DNA of 64,000 bases from Chryseobacterium shigense (GTDB lineage: Bacteria > Bacteroidota > Bacteroidia > Flavobacteriales > Weeksellaceae). Below are positions 17,368 through 25,729 of the stretch, piece after piece. Every line of letters begins with the position of its first letter. Position 1 is the stretch's first letter. The stretch lies in contig NZ_JACHLC010000004.1 in NCBI RefSeq assembly GCF_014207845.1, forward strand, positions 62,001 through 126,000, read 5' to 3'. The notes under the pieces were generated by a model. The model ran no database searches. It was not told the DNA's origin and worked only from the letters and a program-made list of their open reading frames with translations. Made by a program: the position numbers and the translations under genes.

Positions 17368-18780
17368 ATGAAAAGAATAAAGAATATTTTTCTAACATTT
17401 ATATTGGCTGTGGCCTCGGCTTCCTGTGTGTCTAAACTGGCATACACGGAGCCGGATCTTCAGCTTCCGGAAAAATTCCAGTACACCGCAACTGCCGATA
17501 CAGCAAGCATCGCCAACCTGGAATGGAGGCAATTTTTCAGTGATCCCGCCTTACAGGAACTGATTGAAAAAGGAATCAAGAACAACTATGATTTACAGAT
17601 TGCATTAAAGCAGGTTGCTTCTTCACAGGAAAAACTGAAACAGGCAAGATTTCTTCAGTATCCTGATGTAGGTTTCGGAGTTTCTGCACAGATTTCAAAA
17701 CCTTCTGAAAACAGTATGAACGGGAAAAGCTTAAATTCATTTTTAGGCCAGAGTCACGTTGAAGATTACAATGCAGCATTCAACCTTTCATGGGAAGCAG
17801 ATATCTGGGGTAAAATCAAAAACCAGCAGGAAGTTTCAAAAATGCAGTACCTTCAGACGTATGAAGCTACAAAAGCAGTACAGACACAGGTTGTAGCCGC
17901 TATTGCCCAGGGATATTATAATTTATTAATGCTTGACAAACAGATCCAGATCGCAAAAGCCAACCTGGAACTAAGCACCAATACCCTTTCCATCACAGAA
18001 AAAATGTGGCAAAGTGGTGATACAACTTCTTTAGGTGTTCAGCAGGCAACAGCACAAAAGCAGTCTACAGAACTTCTGATCACTCAATTAGAACAAAATA
18101 TTGCCATTCAGGAAAATGCATTGAGTATTCTCGTAGGTGAAAATCCAACTAAGATCAACAGAACGATTGAAATGTCCGATACTTCTTTACCGCAGGATAT
18201 TTCAACGGGGCTTCCGGCAGCAATGGTAAGCCGTCGCCCGGATGTTCGCCAGCAGGAACTTGTTTTACTGGAATCCAATTCAATGGTTGGAATTGCCCAG
18301 GCCAATATGTATCCGGCACTGAAAATCACAGCAAACGGAGGGGTAAATTCATTCAAATTTGATAACTGGTTCCAGATCCCGGCTTCTTTGTTCGGATCTG
18401 TATTGGGAGGAATTACCCAGCCCATTTTCCAGAAAAGACAATTGAAAACAGACCTTAACGTGGCTAAAATTCAAAGAGAGAAAAACGTTTTGGCCTTCCG
18501 TCAATCTGTTTTAAATGCAGTTGGTGAAGTTTCTGACGCGTTGGTTTCCAATGAAAGTTTAAAAGTTCAGGAACAAAAGGCAGCAGAACAGGTAACCACA
18601 TTGAAAGGCGGAATAAAAAGTGCCGAAATGCTTTACAAAGGCGGTATGGCCAACTATTTAGAAGTGATTACAGCTCAGGGAAATTCCCTGCAGGCTGAAC
18701 TGAATCTTGCATCCGTAAAAAGACAAAGGCTGAGTAGCATTGTAGATCTTTACAGAGCGCTTGGCGGCGGTTGGAAGTAG
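17368..18780 (+). CDS. RND outer-membrane channel lipoprotein (TolC/OprM family)
   Basis: 470 residues with signal peptide and lipobox (ILAVASASC, Cys about 20), typical of the NodT/OprM branch. Two outer-membrane efflux repeats are seen: LEWRQFFSDPALQELIEKGI at the first, and the long coiled-coil helices with SRRPDVRQQELVLLESNSMV and GGITQPIFQKRQL at the second. It completes the tripartite pump and is the last gene of the operon, followed by a strong terminator. Confidence 0.93.
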   Translation: MKRIKNIFLTFILAVASASCVSKLAYTEPDLQLPEKFQYTATADTASIANLEWRQFFSDPALQELIEKGIKNNYDLQIALKQVASSQEKLKQARFLQYPDVGFGVSAQISKPSENSMNGKSLNSFLGQSHVEDYNAAFNLSWEADIWGKIKNQQEVSKMQYLQTYEATKAVQTQVVAAIAQGYYNLLMLDKQIQIAKANLELSTNTLSITEKMWQSGDTTSLGVQQATAQKQSTELLITQLEQNIAIQENALSILVGENPTKINRTIEMSDTSLPQDISTGLPAAMVSRRPDVRQQELVLLESNSMVGIAQANMYPALKITANGGVNSFKFDNWFQIPASLFGSVLGGITQPIFQKRQLKTDLNVAKIQREKNVLAFRQSVLNAVGEVSDALVSNESLKVQEQKAAEQVTTLKGGIKSAEMLYKGGMANYLEVITAQGNSLQAELNLASVKRQRLSSIVDLYRALGGGWK

Positions 18781-18807
18781 TAAATTTAATTATATTGTTT
18801 TGAAGTG

Positions 18808-18837
18808 CGGTTTCTGAAAATCAGAAACCGTTTTTTT
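18808..18837 (+). terminator. Strong rho-independent terminator of the RND operon
   Basis: CGGTTTCTGA (18808-18817) pairs perfectly with TCAGAAACCG (18821-18830) around AAA, followed by seven T. Confidence 0.92.
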
Positions 18838-18880
18838 ATTTTCTCGCCACACAAACTACTTAATCCGGTAAAAATAACGC

Positions 18881-19003
18881 AAACATCTGCCAAATCTGCT
18901 CAATCTGCGAGAGATTAATATTTGATAAAGTTTTTAGTATCTACTTATCCTGAAGTTATTTTTTATAAAGATCTCACAGATTGAGCAGATTTAGCAGATT
19001 GAC
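18881..19003. repeat. Palindromic repeat, CAGATTGAGCAGATT family
   Basis: Left arm 18881-18916 (AACATCTGCCAAATCTGCTC, then AATCTGCGAGAG) and right arm about 18969-19003 (TCTCACAGATTGAGCAGATT, then TAGCAGATT) are inverted copies with a few mismatches, separated by about 50 bp. A half-copy lies at 10944-10980. The rest of the 18838-19096 spacer holds no gene. Confidence 0.75.
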
Positions 19004-19096
19004 ATTATTGTGTGTTCATGATTTGAACCATTAAGAAGATTGAAGAAGATCAATTAAAGTTTTAGAGATAAAAATCCAGTATATTATTGACAAAAT

Positions 19097-20011
19097 TTAC
19101 GAATGAACCTGTTCAGAAATCCATTGCAGCAATTCTTCAAAATCTTTTTGAGAATATCCCAAAGGCAAATAATGAATATCATCCGCTTTTCTGTACCATG
19201 TCAGTTGCCGTTTTGCATATCTCCTGCTGTTCTTTTTGATCTCTGAAACAGCAAAATCAAGGTCCCATTCACCATCAAAATATTTGAACAATTCAGAATA
19301 ACCTACAGTTTTCAGTGCCGTAAGACCTTTAAACTTTTCCAAGCTCTCTGCCTCCGCCAAAAGTCCTTTCTCCATCATTATATCCACTCTCCTATTGATT
19401 CTGTCGTACAATTCTTCTCTCGGCGCTTCAATTCCAATTCGAATGGTATTAAAATCTCTGGAATCCTGTGAAACGGCAATCTGTTCAGAATATTTTTTAT
19501 CTGTTTGCCAGATCACATCAATAGCCCTTAAAAGTCTTCTGTGATTATGAAAATCTACCACTCCGAAATATTCAGGATCCAGTTCTTTTAATATTTCCTG
19601 AAGTTTTTCAATTCCTTCCGTTTCAAAAATTTCCTGTAGTTTTTTCTGATTGTTTTCATCTGCTTCAGGCAAATCATTTAACCCTTCAATAACTGCTTTT
19701 TCATACATCATACTTCCACCGACTAAAATGACGGTATCATGATTTTGAAAAAGTTCGTTGAGCTTTTTCAGGGCATCTTCTTCATACTGCCCTATAGAAT
19801 AATATTCCTGAACCGAAAGATTCCCGATAAAATGATGTGGAGCCTCCGCCAATTCCTCTTCCGAAGGTGATGCAGTACCTATTTTCATTTCCTTAAAAAA
19901 CTGGCGCGAATCACAGGAAACAATTTCGGTATTGAAATGGTTTGCCAGATCAATTGCCAGTCTTGTTTTGCCTATTCCAGTGGGTCCTACAACAGAAATC
20001 AAATTTTTCAC
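19097..20011 (-). CDS. miaA: tRNA dimethylallyltransferase MiaA
   Basis: 304 residues. P-loop GPTGIGKTRLA at 9-19, the DSRQFFKEMKIGTA motif that binds the tRNA A37 region, and the C-terminal KKNSRRYAKRQLTWYRK motif. It transfers dimethylallyl from DMAPP to N6 of A37 in tRNAs reading UNN codons. Normal family length. Divergent from yicC across a 43-bp spacer that must hold both promoters. Confidence 0.96.
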   Translation of the reverse strand: MKNLISVVGPTGIGKTRLAIDLANHFNTEIVSCDSRQFFKEMKIGTASPSEEELAEAPHHFIGNLSVQEYYSIGQYEEDALKKLNELFQNHDTVILVGGSMMYEKAVIEGLNDLPEADENNQKKLQEIFETEGIEKLQEILKELDPEYFGVVDFHNHRRLLRAIDVIWQTDKKYSEQIAVSQDSRDFNTIRIGIEAPREELYDRINRRVDIMMEKGLLAEAESLEKFKGLTALKTVGYSELFKYFDGEWDLDFAVSEIKKNSRRYAKRQLTWYRKADDIHYLPLGYSQKDFEELLQWISEQVHS

Positions 20012-20029
20012 ATTGCTAATTTAAATGTT

Positions 20030-20037
20030 TATCTTTG
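20030..20037 (+). promoter_or_regulatory. -7 box for yicC
   Basis: TATCTTTG matches TAnnTTTG, 17 bp before the yicC ATG at 20055. A partial TTG lies 14 bp upstream, which is shorter than usual. Confidence 0.5.
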
Positions 20038-20054
20038 TACAACAATAAAAAACT

Positions 20055-20912
20055 ATGATTTTATCAATGACGGGATTCGGCAGGGCCGAAGGTGTTTTTG
20101 AAGGTAAAAAGATTTCGATAGATATTAAATCACTGAACAGCAAAAGCTTTGATTTGAATATCAAAGTTCCTTTACGCTATAAGGAGAAAGAATTCGAGAT
20201 CAGAAAAATCCTTAACGACAGAATTATCCGTGGAAAGGTAGACTGCTACATCAATCTGGAGAACCTTGAAGAATCAAACGATGTGAAAATCAATAAGAGT
20301 TTAATAGATTCTTATATCAACGAACTTCGCAACATCGCTTCCGACGGTCCGGACTTTGAATACCTGAAAATGGCGGTAAGACTTCCTGATGCCATTACTT
20401 CAAGACCTGATGAGCTTACGGAAGGAGAATGGGAATCTTTGGCTGCAATTGTTCATGCAGCTGTAGACCGCTTTATGGAATTCAGAAAGACAGAAGGAAG
20501 TATTTTACATGAAGAACTGGAAAGAAATATCCGGAATATTGATCAGTATCTTTCGGAAGTTATTCCTTTTGAAGAAGAAAGAATCATTGCTGTAAAAGAG
20601 CGTTATCAGAAGTCTTTGAAAGAATTCGAGAATGTAGACGAAACACGTTTCTACCAGGAAATGGCCTATTTTACAGAGAAACTTGACATAGCCGAAGAAA
20701 AAGTAAGATTAACCCAGCATCTGAAATATTACAAGGAAGTGATGGACAATGAAGATTTCAATGGGAAAAAACTTGGTTTTATCTCACAGGAAATCGGAAG
20801 AGAAATTAATACTTTAGGTTCAAAAGCCAACCATGCAGAAATCCAGAAACTGGTGGTGATGATGAAGGATGACCTGGAAAAAATAAAAGAACAGACGTTA
20901 AACGTATTATAA
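20055..20912 (+). CDS. yicC: YicC-family endoribonuclease
   Basis: 285 residues beginning MILSMTGFGRAEG, the hallmark of the YicC/YloC family. It has the YicC-like N domain (about 1-155) and the C-terminal DUF1732 domain, ending in HAEIQKLVVMMKDDLEKIKEQ. Family members are oligomeric endoribonucleases implicated in small-RNA turnover. It lies upstream of gmk, a very common pairing in bacteria. Alternative start at ATG 20067 would remove four residues. Confidence 0.92.
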   Translation: MILSMTGFGRAEGVFEGKKISIDIKSLNSKSFDLNIKVPLRYKEKEFEIRKILNDRIIRGKVDCYINLENLEESNDVKINKSLIDSYINELRNIASDGPDFEYLKMAVRLPDAITSRPDELTEGEWESLAAIVHAAVDRFMEFRKTEGSILHEELERNIRNIDQYLSEVIPFEEERIIAVKERYQKSLKEFENVDETRFYQEMAYFTEKLDIAEEKVRLTQHLKYYKEVMDNEDFNGKKLGFISQEIGREINTLGSKANHAEIQKLVVMMKDDLEKIKEQTLNVL

Positions 20913-20989
20913 GTTACGAGGTACGGAATGCGTGCTCAGGAACAAAATCCCAAACCCGCAACCGGGAACTTGCAACCCGAAACTAAACA

Positions 20990-21553
20990 ATGAATAAAGT
21001 AATTATATTTTCAGCCCCATCAGGAAGCGGAAAAACTACATTGGTAAAACATTCTCTGGAAACATTTCCTGAACTGGCATTTTCTATTTCATGCACGACA
21101 AGACAACCGAGAGGAAGTGAGATACATGCAGTAGATTATCATTTTTTAAGTCCTGATGAATTCAGACAAAAAATAGCGGAAGATGCTTTTGTAGAATATG
21201 AAGAAGTATATACTGACAAATATTACGGTACTTTAAAATCCGAAGTGGAAAAAATCTGGAATCAAGGGAAAGTAGTAATCTTTGATGTAGACGTGAAAGG
21301 AGGAATTTCCCTGAAAAAATATTTTGGCGAAAAAGCCCTGTCAATTTTCATTGAACCACCTTCCATAGAAGAATTGGAACGAAGATTGATCTCCAGAAAC
21401 ACGGATGATACGGAAACCATCAAAACACGTGTAGCAAAAGCAGGAGAAGAAATGGCTTTTGCAAAAGAATTTGACAGGATCGTCATTAATACCGATCTTG
21501 ATGAAGCAAAAAGAGAAATAGAAAGTTTAATAAAAAAATTTGTTGGCAATTAG
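20990..21553 (+). CDS. gmk: Guanylate kinase
   Basis: 187 residues. P-loop APSGSGKTT at 8-16, GMP-binding SCTTRQPRGSE and YGTLKSEVE, and lid-region IKTRVAKAGEEM. Converts GMP and ATP to GDP and ADP. Probably cotranscribed with yicC, 77 bp upstream. Confidence 0.96.
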   Translation: MNKVIIFSAPSGSGKTTLVKHSLETFPELAFSISCTTRQPRGSEIHAVDYHFLSPDEFRQKIAEDAFVEYEEVYTDKYYGTLKSEVEKIWNQGKVVIFDVDVKGGISLKKYFGEKALSIFIEPPSIEELERRLISRNTDDTETIKTRVAKAGEEMAFAKEFDRIVINTDLDEAKREIESLIKKFVGN

Positions 21554-21654
21554 AATGGAAGATGGAAGTCCGGAGATGGAAGCACTTAAGCATACCACTC
21601 TAACTTCTAATTTCTAGCTTCTAATTTCTACATTCAAAAAACATTGAGGTTGAT
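21554..21654. repeat. Low-complexity spacer repeat
   Basis: Contains GGAAGATGGAAG-type purine units and a CTAACTTCTAATTTCTAGC tract with a TTCTAATTTCTA repetition. A similar GGAAGATGGAGG unit follows the GH25 gene near 53710. No gene. Confidence 0.4.
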
Positions 21655-22674
21655 ATGAGTACCGAAACATTAGAAAAAGCTAAATCTGCCATTCCTGTAA
21701 GAGGATTTCTGGATATAAAAGATATAGCAATCCCTCAAGGAGAAGATTTGGTGAAAGCCATTCTGAAACTTAAAGAAGAAAAAAATGCGGTGATCCTCGC
21801 CCATTATTACCAGCCCGGAGAAATTCAGGATATTGCCGATTTCCTTGGAGATTCCCTTCAATTGGCAAGACAGGCCAAAGAAACCAATGCAGATATGATT
21901 GTATTCTGCGGGGTACATTTCATGGCTGAAGCTGCTAAAATCCTGAATCCAACTAAAAAAGTAGTTCTTCCTGATACTATGGCAGGATGCTCTCTGGCAG
22001 ACGGATGTTCAGGAGAAGGCCTTAGAAAAATGCGTGAACAGCATCCTAATGCCCTAATTGCCACTTACATCAACTGTAATGCGGAAACAAAAGCAGAAAG
22101 CGACATTATCGTTACCAGTTCCAACGCTGAAACCGTAATTGAAGCTTTACCAAAAGACAGGCCGATCATTTTTGCACCGGATAAAAACTTAGGAAGATAT
22201 TTATCTAAGAAAACCGGCCGTGATATGATCCTTTGGGACGGAAGCTGCATCGTACACGAAGCATTTTCCATGGAGAGAATTGCCCAGCAGCTTGCAGAAA
22301 ATCCTGATGCAAAACTGATTGCGCATCCTGAAAGTGAAGAAGCTGTTTTAAAATTAGCCCACTTCATTGGCTCTACTTCTGCCCTGTTGAATTTTGTGGA
22401 AAAAGACGACTGTCAGAAATTCATCATCGCAACCGAAGAAGGAATTCTTCACGAAATGAAAAAGCGTGCTCCGCACAAAGAGCTTATTCCGGCACTTGTT
22501 TTCGACGAAAGCTGTAACTGCTCAGAATGTTTCTACATGAAACGCAACACCATGGAAAAACTATATCTGTGTATGAAATATGAACTTCCGGAAATCCTTA
22601 TCGACGAAGAGCTTCGTTTAAGAGCCCTGAAACCCATTGAAGCGATGCTGGATCTTTCAAAAAGTATAAAATAA
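21655..22674 (+). CDS. nadA: Quinolinate synthase A
   Basis: 339 residues. Condenses iminoaspartate with dihydroxyacetone phosphate in NAD synthesis. Three separated Cys motifs for the 4Fe-4S cluster are seen: AGCSLADGC (C112), WDGSCIVHEAF (about 200) and SCNCSECFYM near the C terminus, besides C85. HYYQPGEIQDIAD is the dihydroxyacetone-phosphate site signature. No nadB or nadC nearby. Followed by a strong terminator. Confidence 0.96.
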   Translation: MSTETLEKAKSAIPVRGFLDIKDIAIPQGEDLVKAILKLKEEKNAVILAHYYQPGEIQDIADFLGDSLQLARQAKETNADMIVFCGVHFMAEAAKILNPTKKVVLPDTMAGCSLADGCSGEGLRKMREQHPNALIATYINCNAETKAESDIIVTSSNAETVIEALPKDRPIIFAPDKNLGRYLSKKTGRDMILWDGSCIVHEAFSMERIAQQLAENPDAKLIAHPESEEAVLKLAHFIGSTSALLNFVEKDDCQKFIIATEEGILHEMKKRAPHKELIPALVFDESCNCSECFYMKRNTMEKLYLCMKYELPEILIDEELRLRALKPIEAMLDLSKSIK

Positions 22675-22679
22675 CAAAA

Positions 22680-22705
22680 AGCACTGTTCTCACAGTGCTT
22701 TTTTA
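22680..22705 (+). terminator. Terminator of nadA
   Basis: AGCACTGT (22680-22687) pairs with ACAGTGCT (22692-22699) around TCTC, followed by six T. Confidence 0.9.
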
Positions 22706-22747
22706 TTGCATCGATCCGAAGTATAAGTAATCTTCCAATGCATATAA

Positions 22748-22918
22748 TTACAACATTGGAGCATAACATGTTCCTCCCGGCGTTCTCCAGCAGCCCCAAG
22801 CTCCGCCCCCACGGAAACATACATAAGCAGCCCCGCCGCAAGCTTCAATCTGAATTTCGGTAAACCCACCACTGATTTTACTTTTTTCTTCTCTCGAAAG
22901 TTTCTTTAAATTTTTCAT
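22748..22918 (-). CDS. Double-glycine leader peptide, bacteriocin-like
   Basis: A 56-codon gene from ATG at 22916-22918 to TAA at 22748-22750. An ATG two codons upstream (22924) is also possible. The first 18 residues, MKNLKKLSREEKSKISGG, are a textbook double-glycine leader of the type annotated as bacteriocin-like in Chryseobacterium. The 38-residue core after GG is Gly-rich with four Cys (core positions 9, 16, 25, 33), two Trp and no Lys. Such leaders are cut after GG by C39-peptidase ABC exporters. No exporter, modification or immunity gene lies nearby. Four Cys could form two disulfides. The function of the Flavobacteriia family is not known to me. Confidence 0.75.
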   Translation of the reverse strand: MKNLKKLSREEKSKISGGFTEIQIEACGGAAYVCFRGGGAWGCWRTPGGTCYAPML

Positions 22919-22983
22919 ATTCATTTTATTTTGTTTTAGTATTTAAATATAAATATTTTAAAGGAAAAAATAACAATAAAACA

Positions 22984-23014
22984 CAAAATATATCTCTAAA
23001 TTATGAATTACAAA
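22984..23014 (-). promoter_or_regulatory. Possible promoter of the double-glycine peptide gene
   Basis: On the minus strand TTTG, 18 bp, then TATATTTTG (one base longer than TAnnTTTG), about 66 bp ahead of the start codon. It is an imperfect fit. Confidence 0.35.
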
Positions 23015-23039
23015 TTAACACGATATAGCCAGAAATAAT

Positions 23040-23069
23040 TTTGTCACTTCCAAATAATTTGTACATTTG
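23040..23069 (+). promoter_or_regulatory. Promoter of the threonine operon
   Basis: TTTG at 23040-23043, 18 bp, TACATTTG at 23062-23069: an exact Bacteroidetes -33/-7 promoter. The transcription start would fall within about 10 bp of the leader-peptide ATG at 23082. Confidence 0.8.
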
Positions 23070-23081
23070 TTTCAGTAAAGA

Positions 23082-23177
23082 ATGAATTTTCTAAGAAACA
23101 TATCAGATATTCTTACACCGGAATCACTTATTTCGGAGCTATCATCTGTTTCTACATCTACAACAACTACCCCGTAG
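23082..23177 (+). CDS. thrL: Threonine operon leader peptide
   Basis: A 31-codon reading frame, MNFLRNISDILTPESLISEL then SSVSTSTTTTP, directly after an exact promoter. It ends 91 bp upstream of thrA. Six Thr codons occur, five in the last seven residues and four in a row (ACA ACA ACT ACC), immediately before a GC-rich hairpin whose loop holds the TAG stop. This is the layout of an amino-acid attenuation leader: charged tRNA-Thr supply would set ribosome position and so the fold of the leader RNA. Three Ile codons are also present. I infer regulation by threonine. It is not a protein with an independent function. Confidence 0.78.
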   Translation: MNFLRNISDILTPESLISELSSVSTSTTTTP

Positions 23178-23190
23178 CGGGGTAAATTTT
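23168..23190 (+). promoter_or_regulatory. Threonine attenuator hairpin
   Basis: TACCCCG (23168-23174) pairs perfectly with CGGGGTA (23178-23184) around a TAG loop that is the leader stop codon, followed by AATTTTC. GGGTA in its 3' arm can instead pair with TACCC at 23207-23211, a candidate antiterminator. A second small hairpin, CTCTTT-GTTT-AAAGAG, is at 23215-23230. The short T-tract makes this a modest terminator by sequence. Confidence 0.65.
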
Positions 23191-23268
23191 CACATATCAT
23201 TTCCTGTACCCGTGCTCTTTGTTTAAAGAGTAATCCACTCATTTTATCCAACTTCAAATACCCATCAG

Positions 23269-25719
23269 ATGAAAGTCTTAAAATTCGGCGGTACCTCAGT
23301 TGCCAATGCCCGGAATATCCTTCTGGCAGAAAATATTATAAAAAAAGAGTCTTCACAGAACAGAATTATTGTTGTAGTTTCAGCGCTTCACAGTGTTACC
23401 GACAGCCTGATAAAAGCAGCAGAATATGCCTCCCTTAAAGATGAAAATTATATCCCGATCCTCAAAGACCTGGAAGAAAAACACCTGAATTTAGTCAAAG
23501 AACTTATCCCCGTTTTAGAACAGAGTTCGTGGCTCAGTTTCGTTAAAAAACATTGTAATGATATGGAAGATATCTATAACGGAATTTTTGTTTTAGGCGA
23601 ATTCACAGATAAAATCAAAGACAGGATTACTTCATACGGAGAATTTCTGTCTTCCAATATTATTGCAACCAGGCTCCAGCACGAAGGCTTGGATTGCTTA
23701 TGGATGAACTCAGCAGACCAGATAAGAACAGACAGCAATTTTACCCACGCAAAAGTAGATTTCAATATCACTGAAGAAAACATAAAGAAATTTGCAGATG
23801 ATCATAAAAACCAGATCATTGTGACTCCAGGTTTTATTGCAAAAGATCAAAATGGAAATGCTACAACATTAGGAAGAGGCGGTTCAGATTACACGGCAGC
23901 TATTATCGCAGCTGCTGTTTCGGCTGATGAGCTTCAGATATGGACAGATGTAAATGGTATGATGACAGCAGACCCACGCCTTGCTTCCAATGCAAAGTCA
24001 ATCCCGGAGATCTCTTATCATGAGGCAATGGAGCTTTCCCATTTTGGGGCTAAAGTTCTTTATCCGCCTTCCATACAGCCTGTTATGGCAAAAAATATCG
24101 ATCTTCAGATTAAAAATACTTTTGATCCAGATGCCTGTGGAACGCTGGTTTCCCACAGATTGAGCAGGCCTGCTAATGAAAAGCATCAGATTGCAGCAGG
24201 AGTTTCCAATATGAGCCACATTGCTCTTCTTACCCTCGAAGGCAGCGGAATGGTTGGAATTCCCGGAATTTCAGCGAAACTGTTTCAATGTCTGAGCTTC
24301 GAAAAAATAAATGTTATTCTGATTACCCAAGGTTCTTCAGAACATTCCATTACTATAGCTGTTAATGAAAAAGATGCATTTCATGCGGAGAACGTAGTGA
24401 ATGCTTCATTCAAAGATGATATACAACTACAGAGGATGGCCCCGGTAAAAATAGAAACCGGACTTTCAATTGTTGCCCTTGTAGGAGAAAGCATGAAGAA
24501 CCGAAGCGGCATCAGTGCTAAAATGTTCGGATGTCTCGGAAATAACGGTATCAATATCAGAGCTATTGCCCAGGGATCTTCGGAAAGGAATATCAGTATT
24601 GTTATTTCAGAAAAAGACATTAAAAAAGCAGTGAATGTACTTCATGAAGAATTTTTCGAATCTGAAATAAAGCAGGTACATCTTTATCTGTGTGGAATCG
24701 GTAATGTAGGTTCAAAACTGGTGGAACAGATCTTCGAACAGAATGAATATCTCCGCGAAAACAACCTGATTAATTTAAGAATCGCCGGACTTTCCAACAG
24801 CCGGAAAATGTATTTTTCAGATCAGGGAATCTCTGAAAGTGAATACAGCAGCTGGAATGAAAAAGGAGTTGAAGCCTCCATTCATGGTTTTGCAGAAGAA
24901 ATTATCTCACGAAACCTCCGGAATTCTGTGTTTATTGACGTTACAGCCAGTTCATCTGTACCTGAAGTTTATGAAAAACTATTGAAAAAGAGCATTAATA
25001 TTGTAGCCTGTAATAAAATTGCAGCTTCCTCAGATTTTGAAATTTATAAAAATTTAAAAAATACCGCCCGGAACCACAGCTGCCGTTTTTATTTTGAAAC
25101 CAATGTAGGAGCCGGACTTCCTGTTATCGGAACCATTAACGATCTTATGAAAAGTGGCGATAAAATTACCTCTATCCAGGCAGTACTCAGCGGAACTTTA
25201 AATTTTGTCTTTAATAATTATGATGGAAGCAGAACATTTTCAGATGTTGTTGCCCAGGCTCAGAAAGAAGGTTTTACCGAGCCAGATCCAAGGCTGGATC
25301 TTACAGGAACCGATGTAGCCCGCAAAATATTGATCCTGGCAAGAGAAGCCGGATACCCACTTCAGTTTGAAGATATAGAAAATGAAAGTTTCCTGCCGGA
25401 AGAATGCCTTCAAGGAAGTGTGGAAAACTTCTATGAAAAGCTTACAGAATATGAAGATCACTTTAAGAATTTAGTGAATGAAGCGCAAAAAAACGGCAAG
25501 ATCTTAAAATATACCGCTGAATTTAAAGACGGAAAAGCCAAAGTAGGCCTGCAGCACGTTGCCCCGGAAAGCGATCTTTACCATCTGTACGGGAAAGACA
25601 ATATCGTTATCTTCAAAACCTTACGATATTCCGAACAGCCTCTTGTGGTAAAAGGTGCGGGTGCAGGTGCAGAAGTAACCGCAAGCGGAGTTTTTGCAGA
25701 TATTATACGTTCCGTTTAA
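23269..25719 (+). CDS. thrA: Bifunctional aspartokinase / homoserine dehydrogenase I
   Basis: 816 residues, the usual size for ThrA. The N-terminal aspartokinase begins KFGGTS (5-10) and has TLGRGGSDYTA. Paired ACT domains follow (about 310-460, with SGMVGIPGISAKLF and NRSGISAKMFGCLGNNGINI), the expected site of threonine feedback. The C-terminal homoserine dehydrogenase carries NAD(P)-binding LYLCGIGNVGSKLVEQI and the catalytic region with EPDPRLDLTGTDVARK. It catalyses the first and third steps from aspartate. First gene of thrABC, downstream of the leader peptide and attenuator. Confidence 0.96.
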   Translation: MKVLKFGGTSVANARNILLAENIIKKESSQNRIIVVVSALHSVTDSLIKAAEYASLKDENYIPILKDLEEKHLNLVKELIPVLEQSSWLSFVKKHCNDMEDIYNGIFVLGEFTDKIKDRITSYGEFLSSNIIATRLQHEGLDCLWMNSADQIRTDSNFTHAKVDFNITEENIKKFADDHKNQIIVTPGFIAKDQNGNATTLGRGGSDYTAAIIAAAVSADELQIWTDVNGMMTADPRLASNAKSIPEISYHEAMELSHFGAKVLYPPSIQPVMAKNIDLQIKNTFDPDACGTLVSHRLSRPANEKHQIAAGVSNMSHIALLTLEGSGMVGIPGISAKLFQCLSFEKINVILITQGSSEHSITIAVNEKDAFHAENVVNASFKDDIQLQRMAPVKIETGLSIVALVGESMKNRSGISAKMFGCLGNNGINIRAIAQGSSERNISIVISEKDIKKAVNVLHEEFFESEIKQVHLYLCGIGNVGSKLVEQIFEQNEYLRENNLINLRIAGLSNSRKMYFSDQGISESEYSSWNEKGVEASIHGFAEEIISRNLRNSVFIDVTASSSVPEVYEKLLKKSINIVACNKIAASSDFEIYKNLKNTARNHSCRFYFETNVGAGLPVIGTINDLMKSGDKITSIQAVLSGTLNFVFNNYDGSRTFSDVVAQAQKEGFTEPDPRLDLTGTDVARKILILAREAGYPLQFEDIENESFLPEECLQGSVENFYEKLTEYEDHFKNLVNEAQKNGKILKYTAEFKDGKAKVGLQHVAPESDLYHLYGKDNIVIFKTLRYSEQPLVVKGAGAGAEVTASGVFADIIRSV

Positions 25720-25729
25720 AATAAATACT

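Noticed and set aside
22533..22872. Longer minus-strand frames overlapping nadA and the peptide gene
   Set aside because: They run through the nadA terminator and into nadA; the 56-codon double-glycine frame in another phase has a far clearer signature.
23072..23257. Minus-strand frame of 61 codons opposite the threonine leader
   Set aside because: It overlaps the promoter, leader peptide and attenuator, has no recognisable domain and starts within 15 bp of thrA on the other strand. The leader explains the region better.
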